From contig CAZFOY010000022.1 of the NCBI GenBank assembly GCA_964520865.1, positions 1 through 54,366 on the forward strand: DNA of 54,366 bases, in the 5' to 3' direction. Under the pieces are notes generated by a model. The model was not told the DNA's origin. It saw only the letters and a program-made list of their open reading frames with translations, and did not search any database. Origin of the DNA: CAVQCT01 sp964520865. GTDB taxonomy: Bacteria; Zixibacteria; MSB-5A5; GN15; FEB-12. Below, piece by piece: positions 25,897-34,960 of the stretch (the stretch's first letter is position 1; each line of letters begins with the position of its first letter). The position numbers and the translations under genes are program-made.

Positions 25897-26097
25897 TTAT
25901 GATCGGGGTTTCTTACTCTCAGCAAGATGACGGGCAATTCGAATGATGTCAAGCTCATTCTGGGCATCTGACTTCTCCAATATCCGTGCGACGGAGTCAA
26001 AAATGGGCTTGACAAATCCATTATACTGTTTATCTTTCAGGTAGCCAAGAGTGCGTGTAGCGTCCTGCCGGTCCGTTCGGCACCTCCGCCGTCCACG
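25897..26097 (-). pseudogene. Possible gene remnant or start-less C-terminal fragment
   Basis: After an in-frame stop at 26098-26100, a minus-strand frame runs 66 codons to TAA at 25897-25899. It reads like the end of a real helical protein (KPIFDSVARILEKSDAQ, IIRIARHLAESKK), 18 bases before the next operon gene. There is no ATG, GTG or TTG in frame, so it is either decayed, frameshifted or chance. The operon promoter lies inside it, which argues that the fragment is no longer a functioning gene. No family recognised. Confidence 0.25.
26008..26048 (-). promoter_or_regulatory. Promoter of the metal-uptake operon with overlapping palindrome
   Basis: On the minus strand TTGGCT (26048-26043), a 17-base spacer and a perfect TATAAT (26025-26020) make the best sigma70-like promoter in the window. 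The -10 box lies between the inverted half-sites GATAAA (about 26035-26030) and TTTGTC (about 26013-26008), which match with one mismatch and are 16 bases apart. A Fur/Zur/MntR-type repressor would fit there, but the sequence is not a textbook box of any of them. Confidence 0.55.
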
Positions 26098-26206
26098 TTA
26101 GTCAAGCATCTTCCGGAGCATCAAAACTGACGCGGAGCCGACACCTCCACCATTCCTACTATCGCCCTTATAAGCGTGCGCCCATCCGCGGCACGGGAAA
26201 GTCGGT

Positions 26207-29200
26207 ATGCGGTCGTTTAATCGCCTTAGTCTTATCCTCTGGGGAGTTCTCTCGCTGGTCGTGTTTGCGACGTCGTCCGCAACGGGACAAGCAATCACAG
26301 CGTCGCTACGGATCGATCAATTTCCGACGCCCTATCTCAGTGACTGGGAAATCAACCCCAACCTCATTCAGGTCTCGTTGCGCAATGACTCGACCGAAGA
26401 CGTGTCCGCCAAGATCGAAGTCAGGATACGCAAGGAGGGCAACGGCACGGTCGCATCCGGCTCAAGCACTTTCTTTGACCTCCCGGCCGGATCGGACCAG
26501 ACGGTCCTCACGCCTGACCTGATCGACTATGAGTCTCTCGAGTACGATGCCAGTATCCGCGACATTGCTGTCCGAACCGGGCGCCTTCCGGAGGGTCAGT
26601 ACTCCCTCTGTGTGACGGTGAAGGATGCTTCGGGCAACGTCCTGGTCGACGAGATCTGCCAGTTTTTCGAAATTGTTTACCCCGACCCGCCCCTCTTGAT
26701 TTATCCGTTCGACGCCGATACGGTTTCGGAGCCCTATCCCGTGTTTCAATGGCAGCCGGTTGCGGCACCGTCGAATTTCCCGGTCCACTATGCCATCACG
26801 ATTGCCGAAATCATCGGCAGTCAGACTCCGCTTCAGGCCCTGACCGCCACCGAATACTATCAGTACCAGGATGATAACCTGAATCAGACGAGTCTTTCCT
26901 ATCCGCCCGACGCCCTTCCGCTTGAGGAAGGGAAGCGGTACGCCTGGCAGGTGCGAGCACTTGACGACAACGGATATCCACCTACTTCGAACGACGGCAA
27001 GAGTGAGATCTGGACATTCGTATATCAACTCTCCGGTTCAACTACGATCACCGAGGGAGACCAACCGGGCGTCAAGATAGTCCCGGCCGGCCAGGAGCAG
27101 AGCGGTCAGAATATCCTGAGTCAACTTAACAGCGGCACGTTCGATCAGGTCAAGGCGCAGTGGGAGAATATCAAAGCAGGCGGTGAGGTTGTCATTCCGC
27201 TGCCGGGATTGGGTGAGTTTGATGGTTTCAGCGTCCCGAATGTGGGTGTGTCGTTCGATGCCAAGGACAAAGTCATGGCGATTCGCGGCAAAACGGAACG
27301 GTACAACGAACCCAATGCCGAAGTTCTGTTGACGTTGCAGATTGACCATGGACTGAAATGCGCCCTTAGCATCAAACTCCCCACATTTTCGTTCGGCGGA
27401 GTATTTCTTGAACTCGCGTCCAACGGCAGGTTCCAACAGCTTGCCACCGACTTCGCCGTCATCGTGTTTGCAAACGACAAGTTTACACTCTCGTCGAAAG
27501 GACTCCCGTCCGGGGTCTCGGATTTCTTTGACACCCTGAGCGTGCCGGTCAGCCAGGGCATGAACTTTTATGGTGTGATAAATCTCGACCGCACCCCCTG
27601 GTTTCAAAATGTAGTCAAATTCATCGGCGTCGAGAGTAATCAAGTTGTCCTGACCGGATACGGTGGACCGGTAAGGAATCTCCTGACTAAGAAGGCGGCG
27701 AAGGAATTCGATCTTTCGCTCAGCGCTCAGTTCCCGGCCATTATCGCACCCCAGTTTCGACTCTGGCTCAAGTCGAGGCAATTCGAGTTGAAGGCTGGTG
27801 TGAAGCGGGCGCTCGCAGCATCGACAGATTCCAGCGACATCAAAACAAAGACCGACAGCACCGGTCACACCACCGCCGACACTGCGCTTGCGGCCAAATA
27901 CACACCTTATGTCGAACTGAAGGAGACAATCAAGGGGAGTTTCGGTAACAACAAGGAACACTCATTCTATCGCAGTGTCGATCTCGAGAAGGAATCGACC
28001 GATTCCACCGGCAAGATCGCTTTCGAGTTCGGAACAGAGGACACCCTGCATCTTGGCATCCCCTGGCTGAATCTGCGCGATGTGAAGCTCCGCCTTGAGC
28101 CGGACAAAGAGAATCCGAAGGTGACGCTGTTCGGTGGACTCGATATAGGCGACGCCCACGTGACGGACTCGCTTTTTGTCGAAATCGGTCGCGCGGACAC
28201 GACTATGAAAACAACCGTCGGCGGATCGCGCAAAAAGGAAAGCACCTACCGTCAGGCCGACTCGGTGTCCGTGACGGCAAGCGGCTCGACCAAGAAATTC
28301 TCGTTCCGAGCCAAGGCTCAACTGGCCGACAAATTCAATCTGGGAGACCTGATCAAGATCGCCCGGGCTACCCGATCGAAAGGTGAATCTTCCGAAAGCG
28401 GTCCGCAGATACCTCAAGGACTCTTCAATCTGTCGCATCTGGCCCTCGGCATCAACGGCGGAAACACCGATGAGTTCTTTTTCAGCGGTCAGACGACCCT
28501 GATGAACTCCCAAACCGCATTCCTCTTGTCGATGACCAAGGATGACCAGGGTAAGCGTCTACTAACTGTCGGTGTGAAGCCGATCGATTGGAAGCTGACA
28601 CAGGCGATTCCTGCTCTCTCCAATCCTGTTCTCGACAACATTAACTTCTCCCGCGTCGGTTTTGTCATCACGAACAAGGAGTGCAATATCGAATCGGGAG
28701 ATCTTGGTCCGGACACGTACGACTTCTATCAGAAGCTTTACAACAGCGACCAGTACACATTGGTGCTCAAGCCGGGGATCAATCTTGTCGCAGTCATTCC
28801 TCTGGACAACATGAGTCCCGACGATCCGCTGATCACCCTGATGAATCATTTCGGGATGGAGTCCGGCACTTTGATGCTGCAAGGCACCTTCGGAAATGCG
28901 TTCGGCCTACTTAGCGGAGAGGGTGGAGCGGCAGATCTTCTGAAGGATCTATATCTTAAGGCGTCGCTTCCGCCGATGCATCCGCCCGGATCACCGGAAT
29001 GGTTCAAGTCGGGAGAGTTGGCTCTGGAAGTTACCGGACAACCCTCCGTCGGACTGGTCGGTACCATGACGGTGCAGATCAACGACGATGTCCTGGCTTT
29101 CTTCCTCGAAGGCAAAATTGAGCGGCAGGGTGCCGGTGTTGCGGTAGCCCTTGCCGGTGGGATGGAAGCCGAGAAACCGTGGGTTGCTCCGTTCGGAATT

Positions 29201-30679
29201 CAGTTCCTGACTCTCAACAAAGCCATCCTCAAGATCTCTTTGAACGCATACGGCAATATTGGTCTCGGCTTTGCCGGGGATCTCGTTGTCGGAGAGAAGG
29301 ACATCAGCACCGCGGTTGCAGTCAGCGTCAACGCCTACACCGGCGTGCCGACCAATTTCATATTCGATGGTCAGAGCGAAACCGGCGTCGCCATGTCAGA
29401 TATCGCCATGCTCCAGCAGAAGATGGCCGCCGCACGCAGTGGAGGTCAGGCGCCGATGCTGCCGATAAACCGTCTTCCCGACATGGCTCTCAAAAGCATG
29501 CACCTGAAATTCGCGCCCAAGAGTGATCCGGATCTCGGAGTAGAGGCAGGCATGGCGCTCAAAGGCGACCTCTACCTCAAGCCGAATCCGCAGGGGGAGA
29601 TGGTAGATTTTGCCGCGGTTGACTGCAATGTTGGCGAAGACGGGATCTGGGCAAAGGGGCATGTCGATCAGTTCGCCGTCGGACCGCTCACCTGGCAGGA
29701 TGGCATGATCGATCTGCAAGTAAAAGTCGGTGACACGCACTTCCTCATGAACGGAGAAGTCGATCTGCTCGGAAGTATGAAGTCGGTGGATCTGGCGATG
29801 ACTCGTGATACCCTGTCATTCTCATCGGAAACGGAAATAGAGGGACTTTACAAATCCAAACTCAGCGCAAGCGGTGGTTTCAACCTGACCAACCCATCGT
29901 TCAACGTCCACGGCGAGTTGGAGACTGATTTCAGCAGTGAACTTGAACAGGCGTTATCGAGTGGACTTACTCAGTTTGCTGAAAAGGGAAAGGATGCCAT
30001 CGACGCTTCTCTTGCCGCCTATCAGCAGGCCGAAGAACTTCACCAGCAAAAGCAGCAGGCGGTCGAAGTATTGAAACAGAAACTGTCGGCGGCAAGACAG
30101 GCTGCAAAGCCTCTTGTCGATGAAGCCAAAGCTAATCGCGATGCCGCCTACGCCAAGATGGCAGCGGCCGGACGCGCCAAGAATGCGGCCTATAGTCATT
30201 ATAAGAGCATACCGGCCAGGAAGGTCGGCGAGAAAGCTTCAGCGCTGGCTGCCTATCGCTCCAGGGTGGCTGCTTATCGCCGTCAGGTCGTCGCGCACGC
30301 GAAAGCTCAGGCCAACTACTCGGTCAAACTTACGGCGTACAATGCGATTCCCGACCCCGACAACAATCCGGCACTGGTTGCCCTCAAAGGGCAGGCGGAC
30401 AAACTCTGGGATAAATTGCAGGAGCAGAAGCAGAATCTGGAGCGGCTGCGGGACACTTTTGCGAAGGTTCAAGACTACGTGTCGACGGGAAAACCGCTCG
30501 TCACTATCCGAAAAGCGGAGTTCAATTCGTCGCTCGACAATTTGATTCAGGGTAAGGGTGTCGCCATGCACCTTGAAATGGACTGGCTCGGGGAGTCCAA
30601 AGAAATAAATGCTAATGTAAGTTTGAGAGATCAGCGGGAAGGGATAAAAAATATCCTGGAGGCGCTGATTCATGGATAG
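26207..30679 (+). CDS. Very large secreted beta-rich protein with C-terminal coiled coil
   Basis: 1490 residues. A signal peptide (LILWGVLSLVVFATSSATGQ) is followed by a beta-sandwich region (about 25-160: PTPYLSDWEINPNLIQVSL) that reminds me of the TANFOR-type N-terminal domain of Bacteroidetes surface proteins. Next is an FN3-like domain ending WQVRALDDNG (about 165-275), then roughly 950 residues of repetitive beta strands without a family I can name. An Ala/Gln/Lys-rich coiled coil follows (about 1265-1430, KQKLSAARQAAKPLVDEAKA), and a final short beta part. The stop overlaps the start of the next gene, a predicted outer-membrane barrel, so the two probably form one surface apparatus. GGGAAAG precedes the ATG. 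Function unknown. Confidence 0.85.
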   Translation: MRSFNRLSLILWGVLSLVVFATSSATGQAITASLRIDQFPTPYLSDWEINPNLIQVSLRNDSTEDVSAKIEVRIRKEGNGTVASGSSTFFDLPAGSDQTVLTPDLIDYESLEYDASIRDIAVRTGRLPEGQYSLCVTVKDASGNVLVDEICQFFEIVYPDPPLLIYPFDADTVSEPYPVFQWQPVAAPSNFPVHYAITIAEIIGSQTPLQALTATEYYQYQDDNLNQTSLSYPPDALPLEEGKRYAWQVRALDDNGYPPTSNDGKSEIWTFVYQLSGSTTITEGDQPGVKIVPAGQEQSGQNILSQLNSGTFDQVKAQWENIKAGGEVVIPLPGLGEFDGFSVPNVGVSFDAKDKVMAIRGKTERYNEPNAEVLLTLQIDHGLKCALSIKLPTFSFGGVFLELASNGRFQQLATDFAVIVFANDKFTLSSKGLPSGVSDFFDTLSVPVSQGMNFYGVINLDRTPWFQNVVKFIGVESNQVVLTGYGGPVRNLLTKKAAKEFDLSLSAQFPAIIAPQFRLWLKSRQFELKAGVKRALAASTDSSDIKTKTDSTGHTTADTALAAKYTPYVELKETIKGSFGNNKEHSFYRSVDLEKESTDSTGKIAFEFGTEDTLHLGIPWLNLRDVKLRLEPDKENPKVTLFGGLDIGDAHVTDSLFVEIGRADTTMKTTVGGSRKKESTYRQADSVSVTASGSTKKFSFRAKAQLADKFNLGDLIKIARATRSKGESSESGPQIPQGLFNLSHLALGINGGNTDEFFFSGQTTLMNSQTAFLLSMTKDDQGKRLLTVGVKPIDWKLTQAIPALSNPVLDNINFSRVGFVITNKECNIESGDLGPDTYDFYQKLYNSDQYTLVLKPGINLVAVIPLDNMSPDDPLITLMNHFGMESGTLMLQGTFGNAFGLLSGEGGAADLLKDLYLKASLPPMHPPGSPEWFKSGELALEVTGQPSVGLVGTMTVQINDDVLAFFLEGKIERQGAGVAVALAGGMEAEKPWVAPFGIQFLTLNKAILKISLNAYGNIGLGFAGDLVVGEKDISTAVAVSVNAYTGVPTNFIFDGQSETGVAMSDIAMLQQKMAAARSGGQAPMLPINRLPDMALKSMHLKFAPKSDPDLGVEAGMALKGDLYLKPNPQGEMVDFAAVDCNVGEDGIWAKGHVDQFAVGPLTWQDGMIDLQVKVGDTHFLMNGEVDLLGSMKSVDLAMTRDTLSFSSETEIEGLYKSKLSASGGFNLTNPSFNVHGELETDFSSELEQALSSGLTQFAEKGKDAIDASLAAYQQAEELHQQKQQAVEVLKQKLSAARQAAKPLVDEAKANRDAAYAKMAAAGRAKNAAYSHYKSIPARKVGEKASALAAYRSRVAAYRRQVVAHAKAQANYSVKLTAYNAIPDPDNNPALVALKGQADKLWDKLQEQKQNLERLRDTFAKVQDYVSTGKPLVTIRKAEFNSSLDNLIQGKGVAMHLEMDWLGESKEINANVSLRDQREGIKNILEALIHG

Positions 30680-32435
30680 CTCCGAAGACTTACAATCGAA
30701 GTACCGCCGACCGGCGGGTATTCACCGATGCAAATTTGTATCCGGGCGCTCCATCCGATCACTGCTCACACTTCTGATCGCTGTTTTCTTCACAACAGGA
30801 ATTTCTGCCAGCCTTGTTGCCGCCGGAGGCAAAACCGGTCTGAGCGGCGAGGCAGGGATCTACGGTGAGCGCAACAGCATCTCTGGCCGGGAGAAACGAC
30901 GGCCCGACGGCGTGGGGCGTCTCTTTTTTCGACCTGTTATCACATTCGGTAACGGATCCCAGATACAATTCGATTTCGAGCTCTCCACCGAAGGAAGCAG
31001 CGCCCGCCAGGATATCAACAACTTCGGATTCAGTCCGCGATGGCGCTGGGGGGAATTATACCTCGGTGACTTCAGCCTCAGTTTCTCACCGCTGACACTC
31101 GACGGAGTTCGAGTTCGGGGAGGTGGTTTCAGCGTGCATCCGGGCAGATTGCGCCTGACCGTCCTTTCCGGTTTGAGCCAGAGGAGAGTCAGCAGCCCGG
31201 CGGCCAACCGTGCCTATCGACGAACCCTCTCGGGCGTGCAAATGGGCGTCGGACGGGAGTCCGGAACATCGTTCACGTTGAACGTTCTCACGATCAAGGA
31301 CGACATATCCAGCCTCTCCGATATCCCAGTCGATACATCTGCGGCCCTCGATACGACGTCAATGATCGACTCGACCACCGGTGACACCCTTGCCAACCCG
31401 CTGTCGGTGACGCCGCAGGAGAACCTTGTCGTTTCCGCGATGACCAATTTGTCGGTGGCAAATAATCAACTGCTGCTCAAGACCGAAGTCTCCGGATCGG
31501 CAGTAACCCGGGATCGCCGCTCGGCCGTACTGGAGTCTTCAGATGTTCCCAACGTGCTCACTCATCTATTCACACCGCGGGTGAGCAGCAGTGCGGACTA
31601 TGCCTACACGACAGAAGTTGAGCTCAACCGAAGAACCTTCGGACTACAAGCCGGGTATGACTACATCGGGCCGGGTTATGTTTCGCTCGGATTGGCTTCG
31701 AACATACCGGACAGACGGACCGCTCGACTGGGTTTTCGCTACCGAATGAGATCTGCGAGGCTACGTCTTAATTACCGTCGCCATTCGAACAACCTGATCG
31801 GTCAGAAAGCATCGACCACCCTTCGAAATCAGTTGACCGGCGGTTTAAGCGTGAGAGTGACCCGGTCCTGGACGATGAACTTCAACTCCGCTTACATTAC
31901 GATGAACAATCATCTTTCGGACACTCTCTCCCGGGTTGACAATACGAACTACCTCTTGCGGGTCAGCCAGCTTTTCAATCCCAACCGCAGCCCATTGCTA
32001 CAGACGGTGCAATTTGATTATGCGATTCAGGGAACCAACGAAAAGAACCCTGCTCGGTCGGACGCGGACCTTAAGTCGCACGAGGTCACCTTTCGACTGA
32101 CCAGCAAAGTCCGGTCAGATTTCACGCTGACGCCGTCGACCAGTATGATCACGACAAAACGGGGTCAGTCGGGATGGAGTACGACCATAACTCTCGGTTT
32201 GAACGGACTTTGGACCGATCTGATACGGAGGCGTTCGGTCAACGCGAGAGCAAGCTATACCGGTCTGGCCGGGACAAAGGTAATCAGGTTCGACCTTCGG
32301 GGCGACTACCGGTTGCTTCCCCGCCTCAGCAGTCGCCTGCAGCTTCTCTCGACATTTGCGCGAACACCCGATAAGACCGATAACTACAATGAGTTCAGCG
32401 GCCGCCTGACCCTGGCGTACCATTTCGGAGAGTGA
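30672..32435 (+). CDS. Outer-membrane beta-barrel protein, partner of the giant protein
   Basis: 587 residues. A basic N-terminal stretch precedes a signal-like helix (LLTLLIAVFFTTGISASLVAA, about 33-53). The rest is alternating strand pattern with many Arg/Tyr ends (RLGFRYRMRSARLRLNYRR) and a C-terminal strand ending LAYHFGE, typical of large barrels. The gene overlaps the 1490-residue protein gene by eight bases (ATGGATAG), so translation is coupled. Role inferred only from this pairing: anchor or export channel for the giant protein. No plug or POTRA domain seen. Confidence 0.75.
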   Translation: MDSSEDLQSKYRRPAGIHRCKFVSGRSIRSLLTLLIAVFFTTGISASLVAAGGKTGLSGEAGIYGERNSISGREKRRPDGVGRLFFRPVITFGNGSQIQFDFELSTEGSSARQDINNFGFSPRWRWGELYLGDFSLSFSPLTLDGVRVRGGGFSVHPGRLRLTVLSGLSQRRVSSPAANRAYRRTLSGVQMGVGRESGTSFTLNVLTIKDDISSLSDIPVDTSAALDTTSMIDSTTGDTLANPLSVTPQENLVVSAMTNLSVANNQLLLKTEVSGSAVTRDRRSAVLESSDVPNVLTHLFTPRVSSSADYAYTTEVELNRRTFGLQAGYDYIGPGYVSLGLASNIPDRRTARLGFRYRMRSARLRLNYRRHSNNLIGQKASTTLRNQLTGGLSVRVTRSWTMNFNSAYITMNNHLSDTLSRVDNTNYLLRVSQLFNPNRSPLLQTVQFDYAIQGTNEKNPARSDADLKSHEVTFRLTSKVRSDFTLTPSTSMITTKRGQSGWSTTITLGLNGLWTDLIRRRSVNARASYTGLAGTKVIRFDLRGDYRLLPRLSSRLQLLSTFARTPDKTDNYNEFSGRLTLAYHFGE

Positions 32436-32482
32436 GTCGGTCGAGGGGTCTTATAATAGACTGGTCTGGTCTAAGATTTTAC

Positions 32483-32511
32483 TTGCCTCCGACTACCGGC
32501 CCCGCTATATT
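32483..32511 (+). promoter_or_regulatory. Candidate promoter of the monoheme cytochrome gene
   Basis: TTGCCT (32483-32488), a 17-base spacer and TATATT (32506-32511) match four and five of six consensus positions. A leader of about 135 bases would precede the cytochrome gene. A second perfect TATAAT (32452-32457) upstream lacks a -35 box. Confidence 0.4.
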
Positions 32512-32651
32512 CCCGCCGTTCTTCCACGGACGATTTTCCATGAGCAGCCTACCGGGCGGTTTCCTGCGAAGAACCGGGCGATCCGATCAGGAGCCGTCGC
32601 ATCGCCGCATCCCAACGAGCTCCGAATCCTACTATGAAGGAAGGAAAGTCA

Positions 32652-33227
32652 ATGTCACGCAGAGCCCAATTGGCAGTGTTGTTGCTTTTGGCAACGGTGT
32701 ATGCTGGGGTTAATTTCGTCGCGTTAGCTTCTGAGCCACCCAAAGCCGATGCGGCTGCTCAGATCGCACGGGGCCGACATCTGGTCGAGCTGGGTGGTTG
32801 CGGTGATTGCCACACCCCCAAAAAGATGTCCGAAACAGGTCCGATACAGGATTCGACACTTCTACTCAGCGGTCAGCAGGCTTCTGAAAAGATTCCCGAC
32901 CCGCCTGCCGGCTTGAGCATGGACGGATGGGTGGCGGCCTGCAACGGCAATTTCACCGCCTGGGTCGGTCCGTGGGGCGTTTCGTTCGCAGCCAATATTA
33001 CTTCGGATCCTAAAACCGGGATAGGCAACTGGACTACGGAACAGTTTATCAGTGCGATGCGCACCGGCAAGCACCGCGGCTTCGGTCGACCGATTCTTCC
33101 GCCGATGCCCTGGCAGAATTTTGTTGCATTGACCGACGATGATCTGGCCGATATGCTGGCTTTCCTCAAGTCTACCAAACCGGTTGTCAATCAGGTCCCT
33201 GCGCCGATACCTCCGGCTCAGAAGTAG
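32652..33227 (+). CDS. Exported monoheme cytochrome c
   Basis: 191 residues with a signal peptide (LAVLLLLATVYAGVNFVALA). One heme c motif, CGDCH, lies at residues 50-54 after ARGRHLVELGG, a typical cytochrome c N-terminal helix. The distal PILPPMPWQNF supplies a likely methionine ligand, and LTDDDLADMLAFLKSTKPV forms the C-terminal helix. It resembles the cytochrome subunits that accept electrons from periplasmic dehydrogenases. The ATG at 32652 has AAGGAAGGAAAG upstream; an in-frame ATG six codons earlier is less likely. Monocistronic, with its own terminator. It could be a mobile carrier for the multiheme system 6 kb away, but this is a guess. Confidence 0.9.
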   Translation: MSRRAQLAVLLLLATVYAGVNFVALASEPPKADAAAQIARGRHLVELGGCGDCHTPKKMSETGPIQDSTLLLSGQQASEKIPDPPAGLSMDGWVAACNGNFTAWVGPWGVSFAANITSDPKTGIGNWTTEQFISAMRTGKHRGFGRPILPPMPWQNFVALTDDDLADMLAFLKSTKPVVNQVPAPIPPAQK

Positions 33228-33258
33228 AACTTACTGCAATACCTCGAGATTATGCAAC

Positions 33259-33290
33259 ACGGGCGGTGACTTGAGCCACCGCCCGTTTGC
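33259..33290 (+). terminator. Terminator of the monoheme cytochrome gene
   Basis: ACGGGCGGTG (33259-33268) pairs perfectly with CACCGCCCGT (33277-33286) around an 8-base loop; a short T-rich run follows. It lies 31 bases after the stop. Confidence 0.8.
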
Positions 33291-33431
33291 TGTAAGTAAC
33301 TCCCAAAGACTTGCGCCATCCATACTCTGTCGCCAACCAGACATCAGTTCCCTGGTTGTTGAGTGATTGACATTCCTCACGCAAAGCTGCATCCTTAGCC
33401 TCGCTTTTACCTCTTGACGGTCAGGCTGAAT

Positions 33432-34772
33432 ATGATGAGTACATCGGGCCGAAATACAAATGCTGAGGATAAGTCCGGGATCAGTTTTATCCTTCGTGCC
33501 CTCAATTCCAGAAACTACCGACTCTATTTCGGAGGGCAGGGGATATCACTGATCGGAACCTGGATGCAACGAATCGCACAGGCCTGGCTGGTCTATCGTT
33601 TGACCGATTCCGTCTTCCTGCTCGGGATTGTCGGTTTCAGTACGCAGATTCCCACTTTTCTTATGGCGCCGTTCGCCGGAGTGATCGTCGATCAGAAGGA
33701 TCGCCACCGCATACTCATTATCACGCAGACATCGGCTTGTATTCAGGCGCTGATTCTGGCAGTGCTGACGCTTACCCACGTCATCCAGGTGTGGCATATA
33801 ATCGTTCTGGGTGTGCTCCTCGGTCTGATCAACGGTTTCGACATGCCTTCCCGGCAATCGCTCCTCGTCGATATGATCGACCGACGTGAGGATCTCAGCA
33901 ACGCAATAGCGCTCAACTCTACTATGGTGAACGGGGCAAGATTGATCGGTCCGACCATCGCCGGAATCGTGATCGGGGCTGCGGGAGAAGGAATCTGCTT
34001 CCTGTTGAATGCGATCACTTTCTTCGCCGTTATCCTGGCCCTGTTGGCGATGAGGCTGAAACGTCGGGAAATCCGAAAGACCAGGGGACAGATATTTAAC
34101 GATCTCAAAGCAGGTTTCAAATACTCCTACGGCTTTCCCCCGATTCGGGCGATCCTTCTACTGTTAGCTCTCGTGAGTATCATGGGTATGCCATACACGG
34201 TTCTGATGCCCGTTTTCGCGCGGGACATTCTCAAAGGGGGACCGAACACACTGGGTTTCCTCATGGGATCGGTCGGAACGGGAGCGCTCGTCGGCGCTTT
34301 GTATCTGGCTTCGCGAAAGACTGTCGTGGGCCTGGGAAAGGTCATCACATTTGCCGCGGCCACTTTCGGCGGCGGACTGATCCTGTTCTCCTTTTCACGT
34401 CAACTTTGGGTCTCGATGGCGCTGCTGTTTTTTGTCGGTATGGGCATGATGATGCAGATGGCTTCCAGCAACACGGTGCTTCAGACGATCGTCGACGACG
34501 ACAAGCGGGGGAGGGTGATGAGCTTCTATGCGATGTCGTTTTTCGGTATGGCCCCGCTGGGCAGTCTCCTTGCAGGAAGTCTCGGCAGTCGGATCGGAAC
34601 GCCGGCGACCGTTATGGTGGGTGGCATAAGCTGTGTGATCGGGGCGTTGCTTTTTCTGTATCGATTGCCGTCGCTGCGCAAGCTGGTTCGCCCAATCTAT
34701 ATAGAGAAGGGGATCCTTCCCGAAGTCGCGGTCGGGCTCCAGGCCGCAAATTCCATAAACGAGCGCCCATAG
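33432..34772 (+). CDS. Major facilitator superfamily transporter (EntS/MFS_3-like)
   Basis: 446 residues with 12 predicted spans. A short polar N-terminal tail leads to NSRNYRLYFGGQGISLIGTW, the usual opening of this MFS branch. The loop between helices 2 and 3 reads GVIVDQKDRHRIL (motif A variant), and GFDMPSRQSLLVDMI follows helix 4. These signatures match the drug/siderophore-exporter-type subfamily. Proton-driven efflux from the cytoplasm is the expected activity; substrate unknown. ATG 33432 has CAGG upstream; a TTG at 33414 is an alternative. No regulator or biosynthesis gene is adjacent, so a siderophore role is not supported by context. Confidence 0.9.
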   Translation: MMSTSGRNTNAEDKSGISFILRALNSRNYRLYFGGQGISLIGTWMQRIAQAWLVYRLTDSVFLLGIVGFSTQIPTFLMAPFAGVIVDQKDRHRILIITQTSACIQALILAVLTLTHVIQVWHIIVLGVLLGLINGFDMPSRQSLLVDMIDRREDLSNAIALNSTMVNGARLIGPTIAGIVIGAAGEGICFLLNAITFFAVILALLAMRLKRREIRKTRGQIFNDLKAGFKYSYGFPPIRAILLLLALVSIMGMPYTVLMPVFARDILKGGPNTLGFLMGSVGTGALVGALYLASRKTVVGLGKVITFAAATFGGGLILFSFSRQLWVSMALLFFVGMGMMMQMASSNTVLQTIVDDDKRGRVMSFYAMSFFGMAPLGSLLAGSLGSRIGTPATVMVGGISCVIGALLFLYRLPSLRKLVRPIYIEKGILPEVAVGLQAANSINERP

Positions 34773-34856
34773 CTGATTTCCGCCCGAATTTTCTCGACTT
34801 CCTACTCGTCAGATATCACATTTTCGGAGTGATGCAGAAAGGGCAGAAATGTTTAG

Positions 34857-34885
34857 TTGCATCGAGGACCGCTGTTGCCTATTAT
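34857..34885 (+). promoter_or_regulatory. Candidate promoter of the 187-residue membrane protein gene
   Basis: TTGCAT (34857-34862), a 17-base spacer and TATTAT (34880-34885, five of six) precede the gene by about 75 bases. The -35 box matches only three positions. Confidence 0.35.
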
Positions 34886-34960
34886 CCCGGTGGTAGAATC
34901 CATTGACCGACACCGCGCATTCGACTGTTGAACAACAAACAGATGTAGGAGGTTTGAGCT

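Larger units (their letters stand above)
25879..26206. other. 328-base divergent intergenic region
   Basis: This separates the minus-strand metal operon from the plus-strand gene at 26207. It holds a good minus-strand promoter (26020-26048) with an overlapping imperfect palindrome, and a coding-like minus-strand stretch without a start codon (25897-26097), both listed separately. No plus-strand promoter was identified, although GGGAAAG precedes the ATG at 26207. Confidence 0.5.

Noticed and set aside
27038..27961. 307-codon minus-strand frame inside the giant protein gene
   Set aside because: Antisense to a long frame with signal peptide and coiled coil; no motif of its own.
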